Positions 1 to 12,852 are shown, counted from the stretch's first letter. The stretch is 64,000 nucleotides of DNA from Mercurialis annua (GCF_937616625.2 NC_065570.1:8194001-8258000); one strand, 5' to 3'. Program-made: numbers and translations. Notes: a model not told the origin generated them from the sequence alone.

Positions 1-2435
1 ACCCTAAAACGACAGTAGCACTTCTCTTAGTCATTCTCTATCATTCCTAAGCCTATTTTAATCAATTGTAAGTATTTCTAATCCTCTCCTTATGGTTTAA
101 TCCGTTGTTTATCATTCCTATCAATTGTAAATTCATTAGTTATTGTATGGATTGATTATAGGCTGATTTTGGATCTATGTTTTCTGGGTTTTCTCTTGAT
201 TTTTGTCCTTGATCTATTCAAAGAGGTTAGTGGCTCTAATTCCTCGATTTGATTGATAGATTTTTGTATGTATATATATACTTTCAGTGATTGGTTTATA
301 TTTTTTGTTTTTACTTCTTGTTAATTCTGTAAATGTTGTTTGGCGTTGTTATTTGGTAGTTCTTATCACTTGCACCTTGGGTAAGAATGGATGCTACAAT
401 TGAAAGGTTTATCAATTTATTAATAACTTTGGAATAAAAACGATGTTTTGAACATTCTCTAAAATCTGGAAATTTTATAAAAGTTGACCTTAGGTTGTTC
501 ATATATCAAATGTACTTTGGGTGTATTGGAGGAATCTTGTAAATGGATTAAGGTATCGTTTGGCTAATGTTTTTGATTTAAAATTTTGTTTTGATTTCAA
601 ACTAAAAATCTAGAAATCCTCTTTTAAGAATTAAAAGGGTGTTTGTTAACAATTGGTACATTGGATAAATCGAGGTAATTATCTAAGGATTAAACGTATG
701 TTAAATATGGTTTTGTTGGACTAATTCGCTGTTTTAAAAAGTTAACTTTGCTGGAAATTAATTACTAAGTGTGGTTTAAAATATTTTAAAAGGTTACTTT
801 GGTGTTTATTGATTAATGTATTTGATCAATGTCTTGTCTTTGTAAGTACCTATCTAGGGTGGTTGTGATCATGTTAATAAGGGCTGGAAATTGTTTATTA
901 AATGGTTTAAAACTTGTTGAAAGGATATTAGTTTTATTTAGACTGTGATTTAACTTGAATTAAACAGCATAAGGCATATAAGGTGTTATATGTTAGGTAA
1001 GGTTTTGGTTGAGCTATTTTAGTTCTGAGTTGATACTTGAAAGATGTTTGAATTTTATTGATTCTATTTAAGGTGAAATATTAAGTGTACTTTGGGGGTT
1101 ACTTGTCAAGTGTTGGAAAGCTTAATTGGATTGTAGTTTTCTATATTGTTTCGTGGCATTATTAAGTTAGGGTATGAGTTCTTATTTAAAATAACTTTGG
1201 TTTCATTTAAGGTTTGATTTAAGATTTTGGTTTTTAACTTCGGTTTATGGATGGGTCGGGTTAGACGTGGTCTCCCGACATGTTGTGTTGAGCTATACTG
1301 CAGTCAGGCTCACACACTATTTTGGGAACTGTAATTATTTTGAAAGGACTATTTAAGTATTTAAGACTTTGGTTTCATTTTCAAAGAAAAGAACTCAGCT
1401 AAACTTAATTTGCCTAACTTTATTATTTGATTTGGATGGAATACTTGAGTTACCTTGATTGAATCTTTGATTGTGTTTTGAAATGCTAGTTCTATGTGGA
1501 GTCTAGTATTCTTAGATTTAGGGGTTGTTCAGATTTTAACTTATATAATATTTTAGACCCGTCGACTGCTCGTGCTTCAGAGTTTACGCAGGGTTAGCTG
1601 TTTGCCAAAATTCACGTGGATAAGCAAGCAGTGAGTTTATAGTGTTATTTACCACTTTATTAAGTACCGCAAGTTATTTTAGTATATCAAATGTTTATGA
1701 ACTGTTTTAAGGATTATGGATCTGGATTTGAACGAGATACTCGATAGGCTTGTATCGAGATTGTATGCACCGGTAAGTAATTTGGGATTGGCTGACCAAT
1801 GTCTGGCCTATTTTGGGAATCGATGAAGATTTGTTCCCATCTACTTTGGATAATACTTTGGGTTATATACTTTGAAATTTCATTTTAATACTGTTTTCCA
1901 TAATCAAAAATATATTAGTATAAAAGGATTCGTTTTAAAGGTTTTAAACTTAATAAATGTAAATAGCATTATGAACTCATTTCAGTATATCTGACCCCGT
2001 TGTTTTTCCCAATTTTCCAGGTTTATGATTTGAAAGATGATCGACTCCGATTCTTTGATTTCCTCGGAGGTTCTTATGTTAATAAAACTACTCTGTTGTT
2101 TAAACTCTTAGACCGCAGTAGAACTAGTTGTCTTTATATCATTATACTTTGGTTTGTCGTAGTGGTACGACTTTTATATCATTGTACCTTGGCATGCTAT
2201 ATTAGATTATTTATATATGAGGCATGTTTCGTAATTTCGAATTACTATCAAGTAATTATATTAGAACTGTTATATAAGTTGTTAGACTTAGGCTGAAATC
2301 TCGTTTGCCCTCGAACATTTATTTTCTTGCAGATTTATATTGATATAAGGTTATCCGCGAGATTTGTTACGGGTTTTGGTACGACCATACCTATATTCTA
2401 GCGCCGGTCGCGATCCATGAAATTGGGTCGTGACA
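1..2435 (+). mobile_element. LTR of a Tekay/Del-like gypsy family (3' portion, left end outside window)
   Basis: The 3' end reads GCGCCGGTCGCG, then GGGTCGTGACA, the same terminal block that closes the solo LTR at 14688 and the paired LTRs at 23400 and 30250 (there on the other strand). Other shared landmarks are an AGCAGTGAGTTTATAGTG-like stretch near 1627 and CTGACCCCGTTGTT near 1990. The first bases resemble the R region of the related LTR at 46015, so the promoter part and 5' terminus lie outside the window. The DNA resumes at 2436 in LINE coding sequence, so this LTR was inserted into a LINE. No TSD can be checked and no palindromic array is visible. No ORF here looks real. Confidence 0.75.
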
Positions 2436-3310
2436 AGATCATATCAAGCGCAACAAAGGGTTAACTCTTGGACTCTCCTTAAGAGGCTTATGGCCATTTG
2501 GTTCAAGGTTGGGAATCGGAATCGGAATCGGAATGGGAATGAGAAGGAATGACAATAGAAATGATTGTTTTCATTTTTTGTTTGGTTCAAAATTAGTGTG
2601 GGAATGCGAATGGGTAAAATTTAATAAAAAATTATTTATTATTTATTTAAATTTTTTTTTTGTTTTTTTAAATATTTTTTTATATAAAAAAAATTGTAAT
2701 TTTTTTTTAATTTTTTTTAATTTTTTTAAGAAATTAAAAAATTATTTAAAAAAATAGAAAAAATTAATTTTTTTATTATTTCAAGTATATTTTTTAAAAT
2801 AAATCTTTAAAAAGAATTTTTTAATAATCATATATTTACTATTTATTATTAAAATATTTGTTAAATTTTGATTCTCATTTTCAAAAGTCCATTTCCATGG
2901 GGTAGGGGGAGAATGGGTGATTTCCATTGAAGGGGTAATCATATTCTCATTCCCTGCTACTCTTTGACAAAACAAACATAAATAATAGGAATTATTCTCA
3001 TTCCCTCCTTTTTTTTGGCGAACCAAACGGCCCCTTAGTAGAACGTGGAATGGCCCTTGGTTGTATGGGGGTGATTTTAACGAAATCATTCAAGAAGAGG
3101 AGAAGATGGGTGGTGGAGTAAAAGGTGCCTACTTAATGAAGAACTTTAGAGAAGTTGTGGAAGAGCATGAGCTATATGAAGTTGGGGGTTTGGAGAATGA
3201 GTTCACTTGGTGGGGTAAATGAGGATAAATTTGACAGGTTTCTCATCAATGAAGAATGGCATTTACTGTATACTTGGTGTGAAGCTAAAGGCCTTAATGG
3301 GGCTCGATAG
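2436..3310 (+). pseudogene. LINE (L1-type) ORF2 endonuclease fragment, split by a MITE
   Basis: Two short blocks, 2436-2490 and 3038-3310, read as one continuous non-LTR retrotransposon endonuclease segment once the MITE between them and one TTA duplicate are ignored. The GGDFNEI endonuclease motif follows the junction, and an FTWW motif and a DRFL motif come further on. A frameshift with stops lies at about 3215-3235, and the reading ends at TAG 3308-3310. The fragment is bounded on the left by the LTR ending at 2435. It is a dead remnant; the original element must have been much longer. Confidence 0.82.
2491..3034. mobile_element. PIF/Harbinger (Tourist-like) MITE with TTA target duplication
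   Basis: The ends form terminal inverted repeats, TGGCCATTTGGTTC on the left and GAACCAAACGGCCCC on the right. They are flanked by TTA at 2488-2490 and TTA at 3035-3037. GGCC-TTTGGTT termini with a 3-bp TWA duplication are typical of PIF/Harbinger MITEs. The interior holds a short GGAATC simple repeat (2514-2545), an A/T-rich core and sub-terminal inverted repeats (TTCTCATTCC type). No transposase. Removing it restores the reading frame of the surrounding LINE fragment, which confirms both boundaries. Confidence 0.9.
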
Positions 3311-4086
3311 TAGAATTCTTCTAAGTTGGTGTGTTTCTTGCATTTAAACTATTTGGAAAGTGACCTTAAATTTTTAACCTTTTAGATTGGACCACATTTT
3401 TCTCTTTAATATCACAATCGTCGTTTAAACACACTAAATAGGGAGAAAAACTAAACAAAGTAATATGGTATTCAAGCACATTTATTCTCGTGTATAGAAA
3501 TATAGTATTCTAAATCTATAATTTAAAAAGGGTTAATTGTAAAAAAGATCATAAATTTTTATGTGTTCTATAATTATAGACACCAATTTTATTTTTGTAC
3601 AAATCAGAACATCAATGTGTTTTTTGTTAAAAAAAAATGATAATATTGCATAATCTGGTGTCCACATCAATGTTTTTCAATAAGAAAATAGTCTAAATTC
3701 TGATTTATTCAAATTTAAAAAATTAATAATTCCAAATTTTAAATTTCATTTTTTTATTTGTATATCACGCTAAAATTTATAATTTAATTTACATCTAATT
3801 TTTTAAAAATAAGAATTAAAAAGCATTATATAAATACATAAGATAAAACTAATAATGCTACATATATAGAAATTAAAAAGTAAGACTTTCATTAAATAGA
3901 TCACACATTGCTTAAGAAGAAAATTACAGAATACTGTCAGGTCGAATGACAACGTTCCTACTCTAAATACGATTAGGAAAGAAAATCTTTCTACTAAATT
4001 ATGCATATTAATGATATATACACAATTCTTCCCAATGTAAGACTTAATTAGCTTCCTTATTTAACTAAAAATACTAACTTTAAAAA
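3311..4086. other. AT-rich intergenic DNA with one weak MITE-like remnant
   Basis: No gene. A GGGTTAATTGTAAAAAAGATC start at about 3533 resembles the termini of the GGGTTAAT-type MITEs seen at 38974, 57420 and 60253. A partner end is not clear, so it is at best a decayed copy (about 3533-3740). The rest is AT-rich DNA without recognisable structure. Confidence 0.5.
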
Positions 4087-4087
4087 C

Positions 4088-4486
4088 AAATTACTATAAA
4101 ATCTCCATATTTGTCATAATTCACACTTTAATTCCTCCTAATTGAAAATCAAACGATATGATCTTTTATTTTTGTTTCTACAATTTAGTCCTTCCGTCTA
4201 TTTTGGTGTTAGCCAACCGAGTCAACGAAACTATATGATTCTCTACTTTCGTTTTTCTCAATGATTTTTTTTTACTTTTATTTCTGCCAACAATTTCGTC
4301 CCTCATGTTTGAAAATTAATTTTCCCAAAGTCTTTTACCTCGGTTGACTAACACCAAATATGGAGGGAGGGGCTAAACTGTTGATGGAGACAAAAATAAG
4401 AGACCATATCGTTTGATTTTCACAGTAGAGGGATTTTATAATGTGAATTATAATAAATATAGAGGACCTTATAATAATTTACTCTA
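4088..4486. mobile_element. Fold-back MITE with ~130-bp inverted arms, adjoining the dioxygenase stop codon
   Basis: The left arm (about 4090-4225) and right arm (about 4340-4484) are imperfect inverted copies of each other. Both contain ATCAAACGATATG-type, TTTAGTCC/GGACTAAA-type and GGTGTTAGYCAACCGA-type blocks. The interior is about 110 bp. No transposase. No clear target duplication was identified. It ends about 20 bp downstream (in gene sense) of the stop codon of the minus-strand dioxygenase at 4508, so it probably supplies most of that gene's 3' UTR. Confidence 0.78.
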
Positions 4487-4507
4487 ATTTTAATTACTTA
4501 TATAAGA

Positions 4508-7404
4508 TCATTGGTTAAGACATTTTAGAGAATCAACTTGTTGCTTTCCACAAGGACCCTTAGTCCTAATATAAAGTCTATACTGATCATAAGTATTTGG
4601 TGCATAGAGAGCTGGCCTTTCTTTAGTCACAAGTTGATTACATGGCTGAATCAGCAGATCACTTTTAGGGTTGTAGAAAAATGCAAGTGATACTCTATCT
4701 TTATTTGAATTCACAATTACTCTGTGCTCTACACTTTTGTAAATTGCGTTGCTTAGAACCTGTAGGCACGATGAGAAATCGAGTTAGAGCCTAATAAAAA
4801 ATAGAAAAATATATATTATTATAGCGTAATGAAATCGTCAGCATAATATCGTAAGAATTTGAGTTAGAACCTAATAGAAAAATTATTACCAAAACGTATC
4901 AAAGCCGTTTTCTTAAATTTAATCTAGAGATTAGAGACTTACTTGAGACAGTTTATGTTTCAAACTGTTATAATTTTTATTTACAATATATATACACGTA
5001 TATGTATGTATGTATCATAGTTATGAATTTTTAATTTTATTTTATAAGGGGAAATGTAGTTGAAGTACAGTTGATTAATTACCTGAATTTGATCTCCAAT
5101 GTTGACTATGAAGGCATTAGGGACAGGTTTAACGGTAACCCAATTGTCGCCGGCTCGACGGACTTGTAATCCGGCGACATTTTCATCGGGGAGGAGAATG
5201 GTCATACCACCAGGGTCAGAATGGGGAGAGAGGCCAAGAGTAAGATCAGGTTGAGGGCATTTAGGGTAAAAGTTAACCCTCAAGCATGTACCAACATTTT
5301 CATCACCACCAAAAGCATTTTGTAAATGGTCCTCTTCTAGGCCTAGATTTGTCGAAAATACCCTCATCAATTTTCCACCAAGTTTCACCACTTCACTTCC
5401 ATATTCAGCTACCAATTCCCTACAAATTCAATTTCACTAAACTTGTGAGATTTTGAATCCCATCATCAATTCATAAAAATGATGATATAATAAAGAAAAA
5501 TATAATATAATATAATATAAGTGATTAATTTGATGGTTTAGTTCGGTTATTTAGTTTGTTTCGGTTTTATATACTCCTAAATACATAAGCTCAACTTATA
5601 AATTAATGAGTATAAAAAGATTTCAAAAGAAAATTTCCCAATAAAAAAATGACCTAATTAATATTTTTATTTTAAAAAAACTTAGAAAAGTCTCCAATTT
5701 GAAACTTTAACACGGGCCACATCTATCAATTAATTTAGAGTTCAACTTATAAAAAAAAAGTCAATTTAATATTGCCAATCATCTTTTCCACTAGCCGTGC
5801 AACATGTACGTGTAGATATAGTTTACTCATAAATTCTTGTAGAGATTCAAAATCATATGTAATCGTTTTTGGCCTGTCAGCCAAAGATATGGATGGACTT
5901 TTAGATAATTTTGGAATTTCAGAATATTCAAACTAATATATATAGTTCAAATTTTATTTGCTATATCAGTTGAATCATATTATTTGTAAAGATGCCAAAT
6001 TACCATTTTAAGGAAAATATGTATTAATTTCAGGGGAATAGATCACAAACAACCATGCATAATCCCATCAAACTTTAGTATAACGAAATCAATAAAGGTC
6101 ATTTTGCCCCTTCAATTTGACACAAAATATTAATTAAGAATTAATAAATTCATAGCTTTGGGCAAAAATACCCGTTAGTTAGTTAGTTAGTTAATTTCAC
6201 CCATATTATCCTGTTTACTGAAATGAAAAAAATGATTGAAGAAATTGGAATTGAGGTGGCAACAAACAATTAGTTCATTTGGAGAAAAAAGATTAAATGA
6301 GTCAAAATCTATTTTGAGAGTGTTTTTGTTTACAACGCCTAATTTAAAAATGTTTTTATTCAAAGTCACAAAATTAGCCTTATTTGGTCTTTTATTCCAA
6401 GTTGAAGGGGCAAAACGTATCTTTGTTGATAATAAAATAAAGTAATTTGATATTTATATAACTATACTGTTCCACTTGACACATATCGTTGTCAAAATTG
6501 AAAATTGAAAATAGATATTAGTTTTATTATGTTTTTCTAACAAGAGCCGGACACTGACATATACTTTTTTTATCAATTATTTTACCAGGTTGATCCCTTA
6601 TTTAGTCAATAATTTAATTGGTAAACATAAAATAAAAAATAACCCTTTATTTTTTATAAAAAAAAACTAATACACAATTTACTTTTAAAATAAAATTCCA
6701 AAAAAATCGACTTTATTTTTTAAAAATATTTATATTATATCATAATTTATTAAGAATTACTAAATTATAAAATAATTTATTGTACTTGCTAGAAAATTAC
6801 ATTTTCTGAAACAAAAATATAGACCAAATACTGAATGATCTAATTAATATATTTATTTTATGAAAATTTTAAAACCTTGAATAAGAGAATGAATATAATT
6901 ATACCTGCAAGAAGTTGGGATAGCAGGCCATTTGTTATGATCCCTGAGCGAAAATGGCATAAAATGAAGAAAAAAGTAGTCACTCCAATCAAGACTGGCG
7001 CCCTTCTCCACTCCCAACCGGCTGCCATAGCCTTCATAAGTCGCCGGCGAGTTCGCATACTTCTGCTTCATTTCCAACGGCAAATTAAAGAACTCCCGCC
7101 ATATCTCCCGAACACCCTCCAAAAGCTCAGAGCTCACTCCGTGGTTAACAATCTGAAAGAATCCCCAGTCACGGCACGCACACGAGATGCTCCGCAAAGT
7201 CTCTCGACGAAGAGCTTCGTCGTCGGAGAAAACATTCTGGAAATCAATGACAGGAATGTTAATCTGATCAGTCTCAGCACTGTTGCTGATCAACGGTCGG
7301 AGTGACGGTTGCTTGACGTAACGTTCCGGGATTCGGGTGATTCCACTGTCGGACAAAGATTGGACGCGAACTATAGGCTCAGGCCAGCTTTGTAAGCAGT
7401 TCAT
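4508..7404 (-). CDS. 2-oxoglutarate/Fe(II)-dependent dioxygenase, jasmonate-induced oxygenase (JOX/JAO) type
   Basis: Three exons, 7404-6905, 5419-5083 and 4759-4508, with GT/AG introns of 1485 and 323 bp, give a 362-residue protein of normal family length. An N-terminal DIOX_N region (about residues 45-150) is followed by the double-stranded beta-helix core. The iron ligands are H233 and D235 (HSD) and H291 (VEHR); R301-x-S303 is the 2-oxoglutarate clamp. The N-terminal WPEPIVRVQSLSDSG block and the overall sequence match plant jasmonate-induced oxygenases, which hydroxylate jasmonic acid to 12-OH-JA in the cytosol and so damp JA-Ile signalling. R214, R340 and R344 keep the spacing of the JA-binding arginines I recall for Arabidopsis JOX2. 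A related flavonol-synthase-like or DMR6/LBO-like role is less likely. The start is the first in-frame ATG, about 140 bp from a TATA box. No damage seen. Confidence 0.93.
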
Positions 7405-7540
7405 AATAATGGCGGTGGTGGGCAGTGTAGAGAGTTGAATTTTAGTGTAGCAGTGTAAAGAACGTGTAAATTATGTGAAAATGAAAGGAGAGAAAAATAG
7501 TATATATGGTTGTTATGTTATGGTGAGTTGAGAGGTAGGG

Positions 7541-7550
7541 TTTATATAGG
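7541..7550 (-). promoter_or_regulatory. Probable TATA box of the dioxygenase gene
   Basis: The minus strand reads CCTATATAAA here, 137 bp upstream of the ATG at 7404. This would place transcription start near 7510 and give a 5' leader of about 100 bases. Inferred from position and sequence only. Confidence 0.6.
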
Positions 7551-7559
7551 AAATAAAGT

Positions 7560-9989
7560 AAAGCAAATTTCGGCTCCGTAAGGAACTTGAATTTCTCATT
7601 GTATCTACACTAAATTATTCTTTTGTTCTTACTTGAACATTAAATAATAATAGCATAGAAAGTTCTCATATTTATCAATGTGTATGATATGAAAAAGAAA
7701 AATGCATGTGTATAGACTTTATCATAAAAAATAATATATTTTTTGTTTTATAATGTGCCATGTGGTGTATATATATGTTAAAATCTTGACAATAAGTGTA
7801 TTAATAATTGATTATAGCTCGTTTATTAACTATATATAATTCTAAAATATGTCAATTTGGTTTATTACTTTTTTAAGTATCATTATATATGTTTATACTT
7901 AGTTTGTAACTGACGTTGCGATTTTATATGCCAACAAATAGGATAATGATCGTACACGTAGATATAAACATATATTTCTTTTACGACGGTTTATAACTTT
8001 TAACACAAAAAAGCTTTAGTCGTATATTTCTTTCCAATAAATTTTTAAAGCACTTTACACATTGCACCTACAATTCATTCAATATTTACAAGATATAATC
8101 ATATATTTATTTATAATTAAATAATTAATTTTAATAATAAATAATATAATTATGTTTATATGTTTTCTAAATTAAAAAATAAATTAATAAATATTTTAAA
8201 AAAATTTAAAGCATAAAATTGCATATCAAAATTAGAATAGCCAATTACAATTTTAAATAAATTGAAATATAATAATTTGCACTATATTAATACAAAAGTT
8301 AGCAAATGCTTAATTTTGAAACTTATAATAAAAATAAAAATAAAAATAAAATAAAGTACACGTTAAAATAGTGTGATATTTAGATTTTTTTTATCAGAAA
8401 TAGATATATTTTATGTTAGTTATCAACGGAATTAGCAAAAAATTATTATCATTGAGAAAAAAAAAGGTTGTATTGCATAGTTTTTTTTTTTGTTTTTTTA
8501 ACAATCATTAATAAAGTTTAGCTAAACAAGTCGATAAAAGCACAGATGTAGTGGTATTTTTTCTGTCGGGACTGAAAAGGATTTGTCTTTGACTGACAGT
8601 TCAAATGTGGGTATTATCCACGTGTATTTTGAGGGATTTTATTTATTAGTCTGATCAGTGGCAACTGAAATATCCTATGCTTACGTGTCACTTATTTAAT
8701 GGTGCAGAAATTTTAACCCGACTCACTAGTGGTGTAGTACCGTTCCCACTCCAGTATTGTGTCAGTTCAGTAGTCATCTAAAGTGACACGTCGGATGCAT
8801 TATATCCTACTAATTGTTTTACTTTTAGGTTGGAATCATTAGTCATTTTGAGTTTTGTATCTTGTGGATTGAGTTAAACACTTTACTACTTTTAGATTAT
8901 TTCTATTTTATTTAGATTTTATTTCTCATAAAAACGACTTAATCAGCAATTTATCTCTTTACAGACTATTAATACATAAATTAATTTTACAAATATACTA
9001 TTCTTAAAATTAATAATTATGATTAATTAACCTCATTTTTATATTTTATCCTTTCAACCTATAAAGAGCTAATTGTCCTTTAATAGCAATTTTCCACCTC
9101 AACTTTTAAGCTAATTAGCAAAATTAAAACTAATTGAACATAACTACTAAATTTAAGATTGATTGCCCATAAAATTAATTTATATACCAATTATATATTG
9201 TTTATAAGTTGTGCGGATAAATTATTATTTAAGTTTCATGGAAATTGTATCTAATTTTCATTTTTGACCATATATTAAATTTATGATTAATTACCGATAA
9301 ATTTTTGCCGGGCAACATTCAATTAAAATCATGAGATCAATTGTTTAATAAGTATTAAAAGAATCTCTCCTTTTTAGTGATCCAAACAAAATTATAAACT
9401 AAACTAGAATTTAAGTTTCATTTTTAGCTTTTAAAAAAATCAAAACATGCTCATAAAGATTATATGGTGTTTCAAAAATAAAATTAGCAACATTTGAACG
9501 AACAGTTTCTAAATTTATGAGCTTAATAAGTTTTATGAATTTTCAATTAAAAAATGAAAACTTTTGTGGATTTGAGTAATTAATTATTTATATTATATAT
9601 GTAATTAATGAATTCTATAATTTTAATATTTATAGAAAATAAGTATTTAATTTTTTTATCAAGGAAATGAGATTTTGAAAAAAATAAAATTAAAGGATAA
9701 TAAATTTTAGTTTTTTAAAGTCTTGTAATCTTTTGTCATGTCAGACAATTGATGAACTTTAATTATATAAAATCTCTCAATTTTAACTGTAATTAAATTC
9801 AGCTTAATTTAAAGGCATGTATAGTACAAAAATTAAAGAATTAAAACTTTGCTCAAACCGAGTTAAGTCCAAAATTTATTAAGTAAAATCAGATTTTTTT
9901 ATTGAGTCAATTAATTTTATTTTATTTTGATAATGATGAATATTTCATCCATAAATAATAAGTGTACAATTTGATCAACAACTATATAA
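7560..9989. other. AT-rich intergenic region, no gene seen
   Basis: About 2.4 kb of AT-rich DNA separates the dioxygenase promoter from the LINE. Apart from the W-box/G-box pair I see short A/T homopolymers and stop-rich frames, and no inverted or tandem repeat that I can define. Confidence 0.6.
8588..8625. promoter_or_regulatory. W-box and palindromic G-box cluster upstream of the dioxygenase gene
   Basis: TTTGACTGAC (8588-8597) contains a WRKY-type TTGACT core. CCACGTGT (8618-8625) contains the G-box CACGTG, the binding site class of MYC2-type bHLH and bZIP factors. The pair lies about 1.2 kb upstream of the ATG at 7404. JOX genes are known to be jasmonate-induced through MYC2, so the sites fit, but 6-bp motifs occur by chance and nothing here proves use. 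Confidence 0.35.
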
Positions 9990-12485
9990 AAAAGCATGTT
10001 CAATAAATACAAATTCTGCCATGTTGTTGGAAGAGATGTAACTGATCTTTTGCTTAAGTTTTTGGAATATGGGATTATGCCGTCGAATCTCAATCATACT
10101 TTTATTACATTGATTCCGAAAATTAAAGTTCCTGAAACTATAAAAGATCTCCGCCCTATTAGCCTGTGCAATGTGGTGTATAAGCTGATTTCAAAGGTGC
10201 TTGCGAATCGAATGAAAAAGGTTTTCCCTGATCTTATACATGAATCTCAGAGTGCGTTTGTCCCGGGGAGGTTGATTACGGATAACGCTATCATTGCCTT
10301 TGAGGTTTTTCACTCTATGAAGCATAGAATCAAAAGCAAAAAAGGAGTCACGGCGCTGAAGTTAGATATGAGTAAAGCGTACGATAGGGTTGAATGGTCA
10401 TATATTCAACAGGTTATGAATAAGATGGGGTTCCCAGAGCATTTTACAAAGTTAGTGATGAGTTGTGTCTTGTCTGTGTCCTTTTCCTTCCTCATCAATG
10501 GTCAGGTGAAGGGTTTTATTCAACCATCTAGAGGGATCAGACAAGGCGACCCTATATTGCCTTATTTGTTCATTTTGTGCGTAGAAAGACTGTCGGCAAT
10601 GATTAGGCAAGCGGTTCAGCAAAACGCCATTCATGGAGCAAAAGTGTGTCGCGGCAGCCCTAGTGTTTCCCATTTGCTTTTTGCCGACGACTGTATTCTT
10701 TTCTCAAGAGCGACAATAGAAAAGTGCCAAGTTATTCGTGATATTCTGTGAGCTTTTGAGGAGGAATCGGGACAGCAGGTTAACTTATCTAAATCAGAAA
10801 TTTCCTTTAGTTCGAAGGTCCCAAAGGAGAGAAGGATTAGGATTAAAAATCTGCTGCAGATTAAAGAAGTAGGGCACCTCCCAAAATATTTAGGTTTACC
10901 TACGGTTATTGGTAAATCTAAAAAGCTTATCTTCGGATCTCTCAAAGAAAGGATATGGAAGAAGCTCAAGGGTTGGAAGGAAAAGATTTTATCCCGTGCC
11001 GGCAAAGAAGTGTTGATCAAATCGGTAGCCCAGGCAATTCCCAATTACATTATGAGTTGTTTCCTCCTCCTGAAGACTTTTTGCGAAGAAATTCAAAGCT
11101 TAGTTAGCCGGTTTTGGTGGGGCAATAATGAAGATAGAAATAAGATGCATTGGCTCAGCTGGGATAGACTTTGTGTGCCGAAGGCTGAAGGTAGTTTGGG
11201 TTTTCGTAATTTCCACTCTTTCAATGTCGCTTTGCTTGCAAAGCAAACTTGGAGGTTGTTTACTTCCCCGGATTCGCTGTGTGCTAGAATCATTAAAGCT
11301 AAGTATCATGCTCGGAGTGACATCTTGTATGCAGGAGATGGTTTTTCGCCGAGTTATTTCTGGCGCAGCTTGCGTGCTTCTTTTGAATTGATCGACGCTG
11401 GTAGGGGTTGGAGAGTTGGGAATGGGGAATCAGTGAAGATATGGACGAATAGATGGATATGTGGGGATCCTATGACTAAACCGCTGGTAGTTAAGAACCT
11501 GCCCATTGATGCGGCAGTCGATTGCCTCATTGACCAAGCTTCGCAGAAATGGAAACGGGATGTAATTGAAGCCTCTTTTCTATCTTTTGAATCTGAAAAT
11601 ATTCTCAAGATGGTCCTCAGCTATAGAATGCCGGTTGATAAAGTGATTTGGTTGTACACCAAGAATGGCCTCTATTCTGTGAGATCCGGATACCATGCTC
11701 ATCAACGTCTGAAGTTTAATGAAAGGGAGAGTGGAGTTTCAACAAATTCAGATTCTGAAATATGGAAAAAGGTGTGGAAGTTACAGCTTATGCCTAAGGT
11801 GAAACATTTCCTTTGGCGCGTTTTTAAAGGTGTTCTACCTTGTTTAGAGGTGCTGGATAAGAGAGGTATTATTATGGATATGGTCTGCCCTCGATGTGGA
11901 ATGTCTTCTGAGTCAATACTGCATGTCTTAAAGGAGTGTAACTGGGCTATAGGAGTATGGTTGTCTTCTCATCTGGGGTTGCCAGTTGAAAGTTTCCCAG
12001 CGTCGAACTTTTTAGTTTGGGTTGAGAATCTGATGAGAATCCTGAGTAAAGATAATTTTTCTTTTTCTGTCAACGTAATGTGGCAGCGCTGGTTTTCTCG
12101 GAATATGCTGGTCTACGAAAGGAAGATGGATTCAGTGGATATGCTGCTGAATAGATGCCAGATCAGTGTTGTGCAGCCAGATTTAACTCCGGTGGTCCTT
12201 CGGGAATCGCCCCCTGATCGTAATGGGTGGAAAGCTCCACCTGAAGGAGTGGTGAAAATGAATACTGACCTCGCAACGTCGTCGGATGATGGTTTAGCAG
12301 GGATGGGAATTATTTTCAGAGATAGTAACGGTGAAGTGTTGGCCTCTGCGGGAAGACGAATGTTAATGGTTCAATCTGTGGACATGGGAGAAAGTCTAGC
12401 TATTTGTAATGGCCTATGTGTAGCTGTTAAGTGTTGCTTCTCTAGTGTTGTAATACCCCAATTATTTTAAGATAAATAAATCGTG

Positions 12486-12494
12486 CCACGTGTC
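12486..12494 (+). promoter_or_regulatory. G-box/ABRE-like CCACGTGTC in LTR U3
   Basis: CCACGTGTC lies 37 bp inside the LTR. The same nine bases lie 35 bp inside the LTR at 30250-32746 (minus strand) and in its partner, although the surrounding sequence has diverged. This suggests a retained U3 cis-element of the bZIP/bHLH type. Confidence 0.5.
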
Positions 12495-12852
12495 GTAATT
12501 TCCGATAAGTTAAGTTAAGAAGAATTTAATTTAATTTTATCGGGAATTTAGAATAATGTTTATAAAGCGGATTAGTGGGATTTAAGGAATTTAATATTGA
12601 AAATTTGGACGTGGAGGCATTTTGGGGCTAAATCGTAAATTTTGAAAAGTTTAGGGGCTAAAGTGCAAATTAGCCGATTAAGCCTCGAAAATAGGAATTT
12701 GAGGATTTTAACGGAAATATTATATTTTGAGATAGTATTATTTATTGGATATGAATAATACGTATATGATTTAATAGAAAGATTAATTGAATAAGTTTTG
12801 GATTAAATTGAAACATTTAAAAAGTTTCAAGGATCAAAGTGTACTTTAGCCG

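Noticed and set aside
2000..2296. 98-codon plus-strand ORF
   Set aside because: Inside an LTR, hydrophobic from T-rich composition, with no counterpart preserved in the other LTR copies.
6877..7305. 142-codon plus-strand ORF
   Set aside because: Antisense shadow of dioxygenase exon 1.
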